64,000 nt of DNA from assembly GCA_036365455.1 (NCBI GenBank), contig JAWQUS010000032.1, positions 12,842,001 to 12,906,000 of the forward strand. Reading direction: 5' to 3'. Of this stretch, positions 9,931 to 21,120 are shown one piece after another. This DNA is from Macrosoma leucophasiata. Its lineage: Eukaryota > Arthropoda > Insecta > Lepidoptera > Hedylidae. The position numbers and the translations under genes are program-made. Position 1 is the first letter of the stretch; each line of letters begins with the position of its first letter. The notes beneath the pieces were generated by a model. That model did no database searches. It was not told the DNA's origin and was given only the letters and a program-made list of their open reading frames with translations.

Positions 9931-11040
9931 ATACAAATAAAAAAAATCAAGTATTTTTTGCTACCTATATATCTTATCTTTCACTAATTTGTGACGTTAT
10001 CGCATTGAATATGTTTTACACGGGTATAAAAACATGTTTTATTCACAAAGGATCATGGCAAGATTTGTACAGAAAAAAAATAAAAAAGGTACACGGTTGA
10101 ACAGCATGGAAATATTATCTTGTGAACCTAAACAACATTTCCTGATACTTAAAATATTTTGTAACTCGCCGGAATGAAAAGTTTGAAATTGAACTTTAGT
10201 ATGGAGTGCTTCTACTGTTGTTAGGAAAGACGATTTTTATTCCGGCGATTTAAAAATAATTTACATACCAGAAAAGGTTCTTTAGGTTCCCTAGATAATA
10301 TTTCTAACCCGTTTTACCTTGTACCTTTTTCTAACTTTTTTTGTACAAATCAATGTATGAAACTTGCCATGATTCTTTGTGGTAAAATATAGTTCTGATA
10401 AACATTCGTACAGTGACCCAGAATACCTGAATTTATTTAGAAATATTTGTATCATCAATTTAAAATTTTTAACATATCTTGATCGAAAATAAGTTTTATC
10501 GAGGACTTTTTTAATCCCTGCCATTTTTGTATACAGCACTATTCATGTTACACGCCGATTCGTTTGATAAGAACTTTCAAATCCATTTCCGCGAAACATT
10601 ACATACCAGTGTCGTCACGATTCAACAAAATGTTTTATTGAATTAAAAAACGCGCAAAACGTCATGTTTCATTAAAAACGTTTCCATAACCATAACGAGA
10701 CAAAAAAAAACAAAATATCATCAAACTGTCACATAATTCCGAACGATCAGAACACACCGACATTATTAAAACAACTCATTACATAAAATGACATTTGGCC
10801 GCAATTTCCTATCGGCCTATTTAATTCCAATCCAAGAAATTAAAGTGTTTTTTTAGTCGAAGACAAACGTAATTGTTGTCGCAACTGTCCTTTGATCGTA
10901 CGAGTATGTCATAGTAATTAGGGCCTTCTTTATAAGTTCGTTTTCTTTTGTTTGAATTCTATTTGTTCATAGTTCCTATAATAACAGCTTTCATCACCTA
11001 TTGTGTTCTAACAGCTTAACGTGCACGCCTGTTTTTATAA
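9931..11040. other. Intergenic, nothing recognised
   Basis: AT-rich. No domain could be recognised in the short frames present. Confidence 0.4.
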
Positions 11041-11346
11041 CTGCTCAGTGTCGACTGGCACCAGGGTACTACTGCTACGCTGGGGTCCTGGGTTCGATTC
11101 CCGGATCGGGGGACATCGGCGGTAAGGTGTAAAACCCTCTATCTCTGGTTCTATTGGGATTTTTCCCTTTTCTGGAAGTTTCACAGGGCCTCGGAGTTTG
11201 ATCATGTACTTAGAGATGTCAATAAGCTCGCCACCTGTTACATGGGACAAAAAATAACCGGTGAATCGAGGATTTGAATGTATGCTTGAATACATGTATC
11301 CTTTACCTCTGCCTGCCCCTGCGGGGATTACAGGCGTGAAGATACG
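11041..11346 (+). repeat. tRNA-derived SINE-A, copy 2
   Basis: Plus-strand copy with B-box TGGGTTCGATTCCCGG at about 11089-11104 and the characteristic end CTGCGGGGATTACAGGCGTG. The A-box region is diverged compared with 2242-2552. Confidence 0.75.
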
Positions 11347-11575
11347 CAATATTATGTACTTTCCTAACTTATAAATCCATCATCATATTACATCTAATTA
11401 TTTTTAATTTAAAATTTCAAGAACTGGGCATGCGTACTGGGCCTTCATTGATAACTAGGTAATTAATATGCATGTATGTATCTTCATTATATTTTTACGT
11501 TTACGTAATTTAATGTTGCTACTAATTAGTTATCAATGGATTCACCGGATGTCATTCACCGATCACTTGCTATAG

Positions 11576-11799
11576 CACACCGCGGAGACTCGGCCAAAAT
11601 TCCATACAAACGCTTAATTTGGTCTCTATTACACAGACATCAATCAGTTACCTACGTGTATTTACACGTGCATCTGTGTGCGTAGCACGTAGAAAATACT
11701 AACCGTCGCCCGTAAGAGGGGAGGAGGTTGGGTGATGCGGGGAAGTCGGGCGGGACGTCGAATGTGCATTCTAAACGTAGTATTATTACATATTCTCTG
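11576..11799 (+). mobile_element. Unclassified element X, copy 3
   Basis: 224 bp from CACACCGCGGAGAC to CATATTCTCTG with a perfect 7-bp target repeat GCTATAG at 11569-11575 and 11800-11806. Confidence 0.8.
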
Positions 11800-11806
11800 G
11801 CTATAG

Positions 11807-12429
11807 CCACCTATTAGCCTGAGCCATGAGCCACACCTCTTTAATATTTTTATCACGGGAGTAAGAAAGCTATTGAAGGTGAAGTGAAGATTACAAAAAG
11901 GGAGAATTCATTAATAATGATCACCTATTGAGGTGGTACGCGCAATGTATATTAACCTATTAAGACTTCTTTTTCTGATGTACTTCGTTGCCAGTGGGTA
12001 ATTGTATAATTAAATGAAGTGTCTATCTCCAGGGTAGTTGAGAATATCGAGTGTTCATCGCTCGATATTGAGCTAGGCGTGTGCTCTAGGTTGTTGGTCT
12101 GTGGCGTGTGCTACATTGGGTATCATTGTATTAATACGTGAAGGAAAAACTTTATATCTCAATTATGAATACCTCAAAAACTATTAAAAATATCTCGATC
12201 AAACAAAATTTTGAAATTTGAATGGAGAACTAGGTACGGATTGTTTTAGATTTTACACACTGATATTTTAAAAGAAGGGGAGTGTATATATTTCAAACAA
12301 TTGATTATCAAAAAAAATAGTTAGGTAGTTCAGGTTTAATGAAAAAGTTTTTTAGTTTCAGTTTCATTTAACTATGAAGATCCTCAATATTTTTTATTAA
12401 TGTATAAAAACTAAAAAAGAATACTATGT
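11807..12429. other. Intergenic, nothing recognised
   Basis: Holds a small palindrome around 12044-12068 (ATATCGAG / CTCGATAT) and nothing else I can support. Confidence 0.4.
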
Positions 12430-12895
12430 AACATCCTCCTATTTTTGTCGAACTTTTCATTACTGAACATCGTACCCGCTCTGGTAAATCTTTGGGGAGG
12501 AGCTGACGAGCTGCTTCCAGGCCGCGGACGAGTCGGAACACCCAGGCCGCGCTATCTTCAGCTTGTCTGAGAGCCGCAGTAATTTCTTTTATGGCGTCAC
12601 ACCATCGGCTAGATGATTGACCTCTGGGTCTTCTTCCGTCTATCCACCACAACCAGTTTATCGAAGTTGTCTGGTTGTCTTCGAACTATGAGGTCAAAGT
12701 AGGTGAGATTATGCTGCTAACAGGCTGTCGAGAGCCTAGTTTTGTTTTTAGCTGGTCCAGGACTGATATGCTATCCAGAGTATGCGCAAAATGGAGAATG
12801 TGGTCCAGTACCACATTTCTAATGCTAGGATATAAAGAATATCTTTCTATATATCCTTCGCGTGGATCATCCATGATTCAGACCCATATAAGAAA
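12430..12895 (-). pseudogene. LINE ORF2 C-terminal fragment, frameshifted
   Basis: Minus-strand pieces read YGSESWMIHAKD, YFDLIVRRQPDNFDKLVVV and, in another frame, WWIDGRRPRG followed by SRWCDAIKEIT. Their order is that of the C-terminal tail of widespread insect endonuclease/reverse-transcriptase elements. At least two frameshifts and several stops interrupt it. The RT domain itself is absent. Confidence 0.65.
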
Positions 12896-13030
12896 ATGGA
12901 GAATACAAGCGTTCGGATATAGTCTTAATCGTTTCGGGGAATAAAGTGGCTGTAACAACCGAACGGACAGACAGACATGACAAATGTATAAAGGTTCCGT
13001 TTTTTGCCATTTGGTTACGGAACCCAATCG
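12896..13030. repeat. Dispersed lepidopteran repeat fragment
   Basis: Includes GGACAGACAGACATGAC and GTTCCGTTTTTTGCCATTTG before GGAACCC, a sequence type scattered through moth genomes. A related piece lies at 18130-18235. Confidence 0.5.
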
Positions 13031-13225
13031 AGTTGCGAATTTCTATTCCCATCATAACTGCGGCAATGTCGCTAGTGTGGCTACAGCCTTACCTGGCCCT
13101 TGAATGAAGTATCCCTACAGGTACATGTGAAAGGATTGAGAGAAGATCAAAGCTGATTTCTTCACACGATGGTGCTCAATATAAAATAACAACTTGGTGC
13201 ATTCATTAGTACTTACGAAGCTAAT

Positions 13226-13529
13226 ATTCTGAGAGCCTGCGACGCCCAGACCTTCGTTATATTATAAAACCTGGAAATTCTTCTATATATGTATACAGGT
13301 ATAAGCAAAACCAAAATATACAACCTGGGTCGCGGTGGCTTTGGCAGGTAACAGGTAGTAAATGTGAGTAAAATTGTGTTTCAAATTTGTGATAGTATAC
13401 AACTTAGTTTTTATATATTTTAACTTACAATCATATTAGAAACCGCCTCGTCTATCGGCGGACACTTTGGACGGTGACAACCCCTTGCCAGACTCTCACC
13501 GACTCACCGACCAGAGACTCACAGTCTAA
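13226..13529 (+). repeat. Left arm of a large inverted repeat
   Basis: Runs from GAGAGCCTGCGACGCC to ACAGTCTAA and matches, in reverse orientation, 15557-15855. Within it GAAACCGCCTCGTCTAT and CCCCTTGCCAGAC are identical or nearly so in both arms. The arms are about 300 bp and their outer ends 2.6 kb apart. Confidence 0.85.
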
Positions 13530-13862
13530 TCTATACAAATAAATAAAATTGGAGTGTCTGTTTGTAATATTAAAATAACCACTTTTTACTAAATCCATAT
13601 GTATGTATACACGGTATATGTACCGTGTATACATACCGAAACAACATTTTTTTAAATTTTTGTCTCTCTGTCTGTCTGTCTGTTTGGCGGGGCTAATCTT
13701 GGGAACGGCTAGACCGATTTTGACGGGACTTTCACTGGCAGATAGCTGATGTAATAAGGAGTAACTTAGGCTACTTTTATAACAGCTGCGCCTACGACTT
13801 CGTCCGGGTAGGTACTGAACAATCATAAATTATCACGAGGGCGAAGTCGCGGGCACAACTAG
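13530..13862 (+). mobile_element. Non-autonomous Helitron-like element with complete ends
   Basis: Starts TCTATACAAATAAA, ends GGCACAACTAG, and is inserted between A (13529) and T (13863). A short 3' palindrome GCGAAGTCGC lies about 10 bp before CTAG, as Helitrons require. It contains a (CTGT)n run and a perfect 16-bp stem at 13601-13636. It interrupts the inner end of the inverted-repeat arm. Confidence 0.85.
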
Positions 13863-14066
13863 TCAACAATTGAATGCGATTCATTACGCTATTAACTTTT
13901 GCAAATTATCATTAAATTTGAATTTTTTCAAAGTGAATTTTATGGAATCAAGTTGTGATTTAAGAAAGTTGTAAAAAAATATCTATCAATTTTTTTTTAA
14001 GTATTGTGCAGAAAATAATAAGAAAAATCGGCAGTCGATGATAAAATTCTAGAAGTTTAAAGTTAA

Positions 14067-14745
14067 AGCATGTGTACGGGTAGATGGTAACATGTCACCC
14101 TGGTTTGATGTTAACATCGGTGTCAGACAGGGTTGCGTGCTTTCGTCTAGGCTGTTTATGATATATCTGGACAAATGCCTCCAGAGGGTGAAGTAGATGG
14201 ATGTGGAAGTTCGTATGGGTGACTTAGTGGTGAACTGTCTGCTTTACGCAGATGAGGCGGTAATTGTTAGCTCTACACCATCTGGGCTACAAGCACTAGT
14301 CACAGTTATGAAAGAGGATTGTATGGAGAAGGCTTGTTCCAAATCCAAATTGAATGTGGATAAAACTAAAGTATTAGTGTTTGAAAGAGATGAACAGAGA
14401 ACAAATGCAAGGGTAGGTGTAGATGATGCAGTGTAAGAACAGGTGGATGAAATTGTATATCTTGGATGTGCTTTTAGTAAGGACGGTAGGTACACCACCG
14501 ACATAGAAAGAAGAGTGCTTGCTGGGAATTGCGTGAATGGAGCGTTGGGTAAGCTGCTAGAATCTAAACATCTCAGCCAGCGGGCTCGACTAGCTGTACA
14601 TAATGCTGTACTTACTCCAACGCTTTTATATGGAAGCGAGAGCTGAGTATGCAGGAAAGAGCATGAAAGTAAGTTAAACGCGGTTGGCGCTCTACACTCT
14701 CTGCCTACCCCGTTAGGGACCTGGCGTCAAGATACATACATACAT
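14067..14745 (+). mobile_element. 5'-truncated RTE-clade LINE copy
   Basis: Flanked by a 14-bp target duplication AAGTTTAAAGTTAA (14053-14066 and 14746-14759). The sequence matches 56080-57061 of the larger element: the RT block MGDLVVNCLLYADEAVIVSS (YADD changed to YADE), then HNAVLTPTLLYGSES, with an internal deletion joining it to the 3' end CTCTGCCTACCCCGTTAGGG and an (ATAC)n tail. It keeps a stretch (about 14412-14455) that the larger copy lacks. Confidence 0.85.
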
Positions 14746-15102
14746 AAGTTTAAAGTTAAGGAGATCAATTTTTATGTATGTTGGTTTTACTATAAGGAGA
14801 GAACATAACTTAGATCGTATAATTTAATTCTTTTAATTATAGCCATTACAAAACAAAGTAAAAAAATAAAGTTTGGTATAAGGGTGTCGGAGATTTTGTT
14901 GCGAGTTCAGTAGTTAACTCAGGTACTACCGGTGTATCTGGCGATGAGTTGTCTACACTGAACGACTTCTTGTTTACTCTTTTTTCTTTTTCTGTGAACG
15001 TTTTATGGCATTTCCGGTGATAAACTCCATCTGTATATTTATCAGGTAAAATAATGTTCGCATATTTATGTATAGGTTATGTTTTTTTCTGATTTTCAGT
15101 TA

Positions 15103-15317
15103 TAAAAATACGCTTACGCTTACACTCACAGCCCCACAGAAGGTATAAACCTGTCTCGTGGGTACCGTTATACACATATAACACATACACAAACACTCAG
15201 ACCCGAAACAAATATCTGTAGGCCATACAATTATAGTATTGGTCCCGGTGCGGAGATCGAACCCGTGACCCTTCGAATCAAACGGTCATCTCACACCGTT
15301 GGGCTAAGCGGATCGTC
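15103..15317 (-). repeat. tRNA-derived SINE-B, copy 2
   Basis: Same ends as 2603-2809. The head is diverged (GGGCTAAGCGGATCGTC on the plus strand). Confidence 0.75.
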
Positions 15318-15556
15318 CGTTTGACATTTCTTTAATGTCTCTTCAGAAAGCAAAATTAATATTCGCTCACTTTTATTACAAATTAATTATTCAACGGTTT
15401 CTGTACGTATAACAGTTCACACTACACAATATATATTACGGAGTACGAGACAGCTGATGCGCAGAAATATATCGCCGTGGACCGATCATTATTCGTATAG
15501 TTTCCTGAATAACATATATAAAAGTCAGATTTTATACTATGACGAAAGTAGATTTA

Positions 15557-15855
15557 TAAATAATTAGACTGTAAGGGTGTCTGGCAAGGGGTTGTTACCG
15601 TCCTAAGTGTCCGCCAATAGACGAGGCGGTTTCTAATATGATTGCAAGTTAAAATATATGAAAACTAAGTTTTATACTATCACAAATTTGAAAAACAATT
15701 TTACTCACCTTTACTACCTGTTACCTGCCAAAGCCACCGCGTCCCAGGTTGTATATTTTGGTTTTGCTTATACCTGTATAGGTGGCATATATAGAAGAAT
15801 TTCCAAGTTTTATAATATAACGAAGGTCTGGCGTCGCAGGCTCTTAGATTTTAAG
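15557..15855 (-). repeat. Right arm of the large inverted repeat
   Basis: Inverted counterpart of 13226-13529, from TTAGACTGTAAGGGTG to GTCGCAGGCTCTTA. Small indels and substitutions separate the arms, so they are not recent exact copies. Confidence 0.85.
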
Positions 15856-16001
15856 TATTACTTACATGAATAGGAACATGTGGTAATCTCGACCAGAGAA
15901 TATGCAATAGATAATATTCCGCGACTTTGTTTAGGTGGTTGTAATTTTTTTCTATATATTGGATAATAATAGAGGTGTGTGTGTAATATGCTGCAATAAT
16001 A

Positions 16002-16345
16002 ATAATGTTCTACAGCTCGATTTCTGATCACGGCAGCCAATCTCAACGGAGACTAACCAACTGCGCTGGAGATATTATAGTGCGTATGCGCAAACACAGA
16101 TGCACTCTCTATTCCCTCACGCTCATAGTCCAGTGGGGCTACAATCCAACACGACCAGAGAGAGATCGGGCGCAGGACCGACGGCTTTACGTGCTCTCCG
16201 TGGCACGGGTACCAGACTCCGGGCTACTACTAGGAGTTTCCACACAAAAAACCAAAAACAGCTTTTCCCGACATCGGTATCGAACATCGCGATTGCGACC
16301 ACTGGACCAACGAGATAGCTGTGCCGACCCGTGCGAAGTCGCAGT
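16002..16345 (-). repeat. tRNA-derived SINE-C, copy 1
   Basis: On the minus strand the head contains TTGGTCCAGTGG (A-box-like) and GTTCGATACC (B-box-like); the body ends CTAGTCTCCGTTGAGATTGG on the minus strand, apart from a few mismatches. The second copy is 40628-40880. Confidence 0.7.
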
Positions 16346-16760
16346 TACTACTTACTAGCACAATAATAATTCTAAAAAACTCCAAATTCACACATAATTT
16401 CAATAGACCGTAACACGCGAGGCACACCATATTGTCGATTCACAAAAAGCGTGGGTGTAAGTTTTTTTTATATTTAATGAGTAACAATTAGTGATTGGCA
16501 CTGTGGACGGGCATGCTCGTTCAGTACAATTTGCGGTTATTCGAAACATTAGTGGTCGCCATATGCCGTCTGTTTCCGAGAATATCTTCCGTTATTATCG
16601 ACGAGGGTCATCTAAAATTCACGGTTCTTCTCTTCCACGAACGTTTGAATCCTGCCTCTTCTTCTGAAATAGCTGAACATTCAGTATTTGCTAAACTGTA
16701 GTTTTGGCCGCTTCATAACGTTATGTTTTTGCGTAATTTTTCAAGCATCAAGTTTTTTTG
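16346..16760. other. Intergenic, nothing recognised
   Basis: No gene or repeat boundary seen. Confidence 0.4.
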
Positions 16761-16810
16761 TGAACATTGCAGAAGGAGTTTTAGGAACAAAATTCCTTCT
16801 GCAATGTTCA
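16761..16810. repeat. Perfect 17-bp hairpin
   Basis: TGAACATTGCAGAAGGA (16761-16777) pairs exactly with 16794-16810 across a 16-nt loop. No flanking pairing extends it to the length of a typical miRNA precursor. Confidence 0.8.
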
Positions 16811-16843
16811 GAACGTATAGATAAACTGTTAATGGAACTATAA

Positions 16844-16981
16844 GCCTGGGTTGCACCAATATATTTGGTAAAATTAATGTAACATGTCATATCCTTCTCT
16901 AACTTATAGAAATCTGTTAAAGTAAGAAAAGGATGTGAAATGTTACAATAATTTTAACAAATATCTTGGTGCAACTCAGAC
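16844..16981. mobile_element. Fold-back MITE with TAA duplication
   Basis: Ends GCCTGGGTTGCACCAA and TTGGTGCAACTCAGAC are inverted copies. TAA flanks both sides (16841-16843, 16982-16984). The pairing continues inward for much of the 138-bp element. It is unrelated in sequence to MITE-1. Confidence 0.75.
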
Positions 16982-16984
16982 TAA

Positions 16985-17705
16985 CTCTTTGAGGTGTTCC
17001 TTCATTGCTGAAATATAGAGTTCTTTAAAACTGACGTCAAAAGAGTCCTTCAAATGTATCAGAATGTTGCGCTTTGACAATTTCTCTGATGTAATAAATT
17101 TCCATAGGCGACATTAAACTGCTTTTTGAAAATTAAATATTTGGTTTTCGGAACCGAACGTACACTGATATTTCAGTTTTTGTACACTAGAGACTTGCCA
17201 GCAATGTGAATGAAATTGGAATGCAGGCTCAGATTAAAGTTTTATCCTCTAGGCTAGCATGCATGCTTAACTTTCCAGTTTCATTACACAATAAAAGATG
17301 TCTAACGATTGTGAGTTTACCAAGATTTGCCCACTTTGCACACAAGCCTATCCCCTTGGAAAGAATGGCGGTGAAATTATATAACTAAGCTACACTTACA
17401 TAATGTAAAATCCGTATAACATCCCAACAATATAATATAACCCGCCTCAAAAACAAAAAAGTCAGACTTCGAACATCTCAATTGACACAATCGGAATCCA
17501 TTTAGCGGTTCACTCTTTAATATGCAAATATTGACAAGATGGGGGTCCGGGGGGATGTTACAAAGGCGGCGGCTCCCTTTGATCTCGCTGTGACACCGGC
17601 ACCTGTGTGGCTGGATGAATTTATGTGCTCGACATTACTGTAGAGAAACACACGGTTGATATTGCGATGGAGCACGAGGCGGTTTTCTTGGAACTAGGGG
17701 ACCTT
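16985..17705. other. Intergenic, nothing recognised
   Basis: A GC-richer patch at 17538-17700 has no readable domain. Confidence 0.4.
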
Positions 17706-17990
17706 CTACTGGTGGTAGAACTCCAGTGACGGAGCTCGCAGCCATAGGCACCGCCGCATTACCTAATATACTTGCTGCTAAATGGTAGTGTTCAGCACTC
17801 TCGTGTTCCGGTCAGGTGGTAATGTACGGCCCTGTAATTTCCGGCACAGAGGCATAACACATTAGGCCTCAGGAGTGGTAACGCATCTGCATTTTGACCT
17901 TGGTCTTCATGTGGGTATCTATATGCTGCAGTCATCACTTAACATCAATGTGACCTGCATGCTTGTTTGCCACTATAACATTTAAAAAAA
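17706..17990 (+). repeat. Retroposon E, near-complete copy
   Basis: Head TACTGGTGGTAGAACTCC through CGGCACAGAGGC to tail GCATGCTTGTTTGCCACT and a short A-run. Confidence 0.85.
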
Positions 17991-18129
17991 TCAGTAGGAA
18001 ATATTCACCCTTCTTTCACATGGACATTCGGTTCTGCCTGTAGCGGTTCTTTTGCTTTAATAGGGATAATGCTGTTAACAAGTGAACTTTCAACTTTGAA
18101 ATTAATTTATTTGCGTTGCATGCCCATTT

Positions 18130-18235
18130 TTAGGCTGATTTAATAATGTATACCAAATTTCAAACCAATCAGTCCAGTAGTTTTAAACAAATCAGCTGTG
18201 GTAGACGGACAGACAGACAGTGATGATAAAAGGGA
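18130..18235. repeat. Dispersed repeat fragment
   Basis: ACCAAATTTCAAACCAATC followed by GACGGACAGACAGACAG resembles 12896-13030 and a further relic at 27353-27430. Confidence 0.45.
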
Positions 18236-18366
18236 TCCGTTACACCTTTCGATCACCTTACGATGTATTCTTCTTCTTCTTGGTCGTTACGCTCTTGACA
18301 GAGTCGTCGTGGTTGTCACTTCAGGGTTGGTGGCTTGCTTCACAACCCGCCGCCACTCGTCGCGTA

Positions 18367-18609
18367 CCGATGCGTTTCGGGTGCACTCGTAGAACGATTT
18401 CTTAGTAGCGGCACACCGCGGACACTTGCACCTGTGTGCGTAGCATGTAGAAAATACCAACCGTCGCCCATAAGAGGGGAGGAGGTTGGGTGGTGCGGGG
18501 AAATCGGGCGGGACGTCGAAGTGTCCATTCTATACGTAGTATTATTACATATTCTCTGCCGATACGTTTCGGTTTCGGGTGCACTCGTAGAACGATTTCT
18601 TAGTAGCGG
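18367..18609 (+). mobile_element. Unclassified element X, copy 4, with a long flanking duplication
   Basis: The element (18412-18558) has the usual ends but an internal deletion removing the region between GGACAC and the cytosine-rich GCACCTGTGTGCG. It is bracketed by a duplication of about 45 bp (18367-18411 and 18559-18609) that shares GGGTGCACTCGTAGAACG, instead of the 7-bp repeat of the other copies. The right copy has six extra bases (TTTCGG repeated). Confidence 0.75.
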
Positions 18610-18620
18610 CTTTAATTTGG

Positions 18621-18960
18621 TCGGCCCAGCGCATAGGAGATCTACTATTTACTTCGATGTATGAAACACTAAAAAACACGTATCTTACCGGACAACACTA
18701 TTCAAATACATAAACAAAATGAAATCGTCCATTATAACTGTAACAGGACACATTATTCAATTGACAATAAGTATTTCGGCCCCCTTAGAACTGTTGGGTC
18801 CGCTTGGCAAATATTTTCAAAACAGACCCCTCATTGTCAAATTGACCGAATGATTGTGGGGGACTAAGAGCCCAGCTTTAGGATATGGTTGATCGTTTAA
18901 TTGGTGCTTCTCATAATGGCTTCTGTCTATAAATGTCTGAGGAACTATTATTACAATTGT
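18621..18960. other. Intergenic, nothing recognised
   Basis: No supported feature. Confidence 0.4.
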
Positions 18961-18967
18961 AGTTTTC

Positions 18968-19048
18968 GTGCGGTGGTAGAGCTCCAGTGACGGAGCTCTC
19001 GGGCGTATTCATCACCGCATAACCTAATATTCTAACTAAAAAAAATTA
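18968..19048 (+). repeat. Retroposon E, 5' fragment
   Basis: Only the head GGTGGTAGAGCTCCAGTGAC and CACCGCATAACCTAATAT remain before an A-run. Confidence 0.65.
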
Positions 19049-19174
19049 AATAACTTAGTGATTGGGCTTCTGTATATTCCCATAGTAAGGAAATCGGCAG
19101 CATACTGACAATCTAAGATCCATAACATGAAGGAATTAATGTAAGAAAGCAGTATTTAGGTACTCGACATGTAA

Positions 19175-19345
19175 GTTTGTATGTATGTATCTTCACGCCA
19201 AGCCTCTCACGGGGTAGGGAGAGAGTGTGGAGCACCTGATATATTATTATATATCCTGATCCTGGCACACCGCCCGTACTTCTTCTACATCCATAATTCT
19301 CTTCATACATGCACGCCGATTCCTAGGACTACACTACTACCTTTG
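19175..19345 (-). repeat. RTE LINE 3'-end fragment
   Basis: Minus-strand relic of the 3' end seen at 56935-57061, containing the inverse of GGCGTGAAGATACATAC and of GAATCGGCGTGCATGTATG, with a deletion between them. Confidence 0.75.
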
Positions 19346-19758
19346 TTACATACTCATATTTGTGCAAGAAAGAACGATTTTCTTAAATCTTCAACCAATT
19401 ACAACAACTATAAACCTACCGAACATTTTGTCATCGCTCAGAACACTATTGCAATCTGTGCAATCATAATATGCTGTCTGTCGTCAAGTTATAAAATTAA
19501 ATTTTCTGTGCTTTATTGAATGAAAAACACCTTTCCATCCTATAATAGTGCGAGACATGAAAATATTATGACGTCGTAATAAACGGATGAAAATTTCTAC
19601 AAAACCAGTGCGAATAAAACTAAAAAGATATATGACTCTTTTACATTGTGGATTAGAGCATAGTAAGTTATGTGTGCATATAAAAATATGCACAGAATAA
19701 TTTTATAATCTTGATTCAATTTTTAAAGACAGTAAGCCCACCAATTATCTCCCATAAC
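19346..19758. other. Intergenic, nothing recognised
   Basis: AT-rich, no supported gene. Confidence 0.4.
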
Positions 19759-20004
19759 GTGTCACCACACAGAAAATTATGCAACCTGTGACATCGTACG
19801 TTACGTTATCGCCATATCGCATCCCGCATCGCTCGCACGATTGAGCTGCGACCACGACGGCCGCGCCCTGTAACTGTGTACATAGGTGCATTATCGCGCA
19901 GAATAACGCGTGAGAAATGCGACGCACCGCACTTCGTAATCTTATGTCATCGTCACGACAAACCCTGAGGTTCATTTTTAATGTTTTCCACAGGGTTGTC
20001 CAAC
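19759..20004 (+). repeat. CpG-rich direct repeat, copy 1
   Basis: About 245 bp repeated at 20374-20618, sharing GTTACGTTATCGCCATATCG, GAATAACGCGTGAGAAATGC and the end ACAGGGTTGTCCAAC. It is rich in CpG and short palindromes. No ORF is seen. Confidence 0.85.
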
Positions 20005-20373
20005 TTTAAGATAAGAATTTATTACTATAAAACTGGACATAGTATTATTGTGGTATCATGTTCAGATCAATAGTTGGTTGACGTTTTGCTGTGAAGCAGA
20101 TGTGGAGGATAATTAATAAATCTAAAGCTTTCTATTAGTGACGGAAATATTTCTAATAGTGAAGAAAATCATCTACAAATTTCAAACTAACAAACTATAC
20201 AAATTTCTAATGATGAAAGATATAATACACAATATCTATTCATCCTTTGGAGTAGGATATCTTCTACATAAGACACCTCTGAATGCCTAGTAGATTGGAA
20301 ATGGAAAATGGAATAATGGAAAAGCTTATCAACCAATTATATTTAAACGCAGTCAGTCCACTAAGCATCTTAC

Positions 20374-20618
20374 CGTGACATCGCACAGAATATTGTGTAA
20401 TCTGTGTTATCGTGCGTTACGTTATCGCCATATCGCGTCCCGCATCGCTCGCACGATCGAGCTGCGACCACAACGCCCGCGCCGTGTCTGTGTAGAAAGG
20501 TGCATTATCGCGCAGAATAACGCGTGAGAAATGCGACGCACCGCACTTCGTAATCTTATGTCATCGTCACGACTCACCCTGAGGTTCGTTTTTAATGTTT
20601 TCTACAGGGTTGTCCAAC
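20374..20618 (+). repeat. CpG-rich direct repeat, copy 2
   Basis: Same orientation as 19759-20004, offset by about 615 bp, with about 370 bp of unrelated AT-rich sequence between. Could be two insertions or the terminal repeats of a miniature LTR-like element; TG...CA ends are not evident. Confidence 0.85.
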
Positions 20619-20954
20619 ATAAGGAGGGATTATTGTAAACGTGACGTCTTTTTTTATCCAAATCCAGTGGTATTCACGGTATTTGGTATAGAGGCAATTT
20701 ATCGGTAAGTACAGTTTCACCTTACCAGAACACGATAGTACTTACTATATAGGTATCTATTCTCATTTTTTTAGTTATATTAACTAATCCTCCATTGTAA
20801 AGGTTCTCCACAGACCTACATCGACAGGGTCGATCCCTAAAATAAACCAATAGAACCTTTTGAACTTTTCAAGTAATTAATAGATAATTAGAGTTTTTAA
20901 GAATTTGGATTTATTCTTTTACTTGTACCTACTATAAGACATTGCATCATAACA
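20619..20954. other. Intergenic, nothing recognised
   Basis: No supported feature. Confidence 0.4.
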
Positions 20955-21120
20955 AATTACCAGGGCTGTTCTTTCTGCCAACCAACACTTACATTACCAT
21001 CTAATCGGAATACAATAGTGCTGAACACTACCATTTGGCGGCAGATAGTTTAGGTAATGCGGTGATGCCTACGCTCTCGAGTCCCTACACTGGAACTCTA
21101 CCACCAGTACTCTACCACAT
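20955..21120 (-). repeat. Retroposon E, 3'-truncated copy
   Basis: Minus-strand copy of the head half, containing GTGCTGAACACTACCATTT and CTCTACCACCAGTA. Confidence 0.75.
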
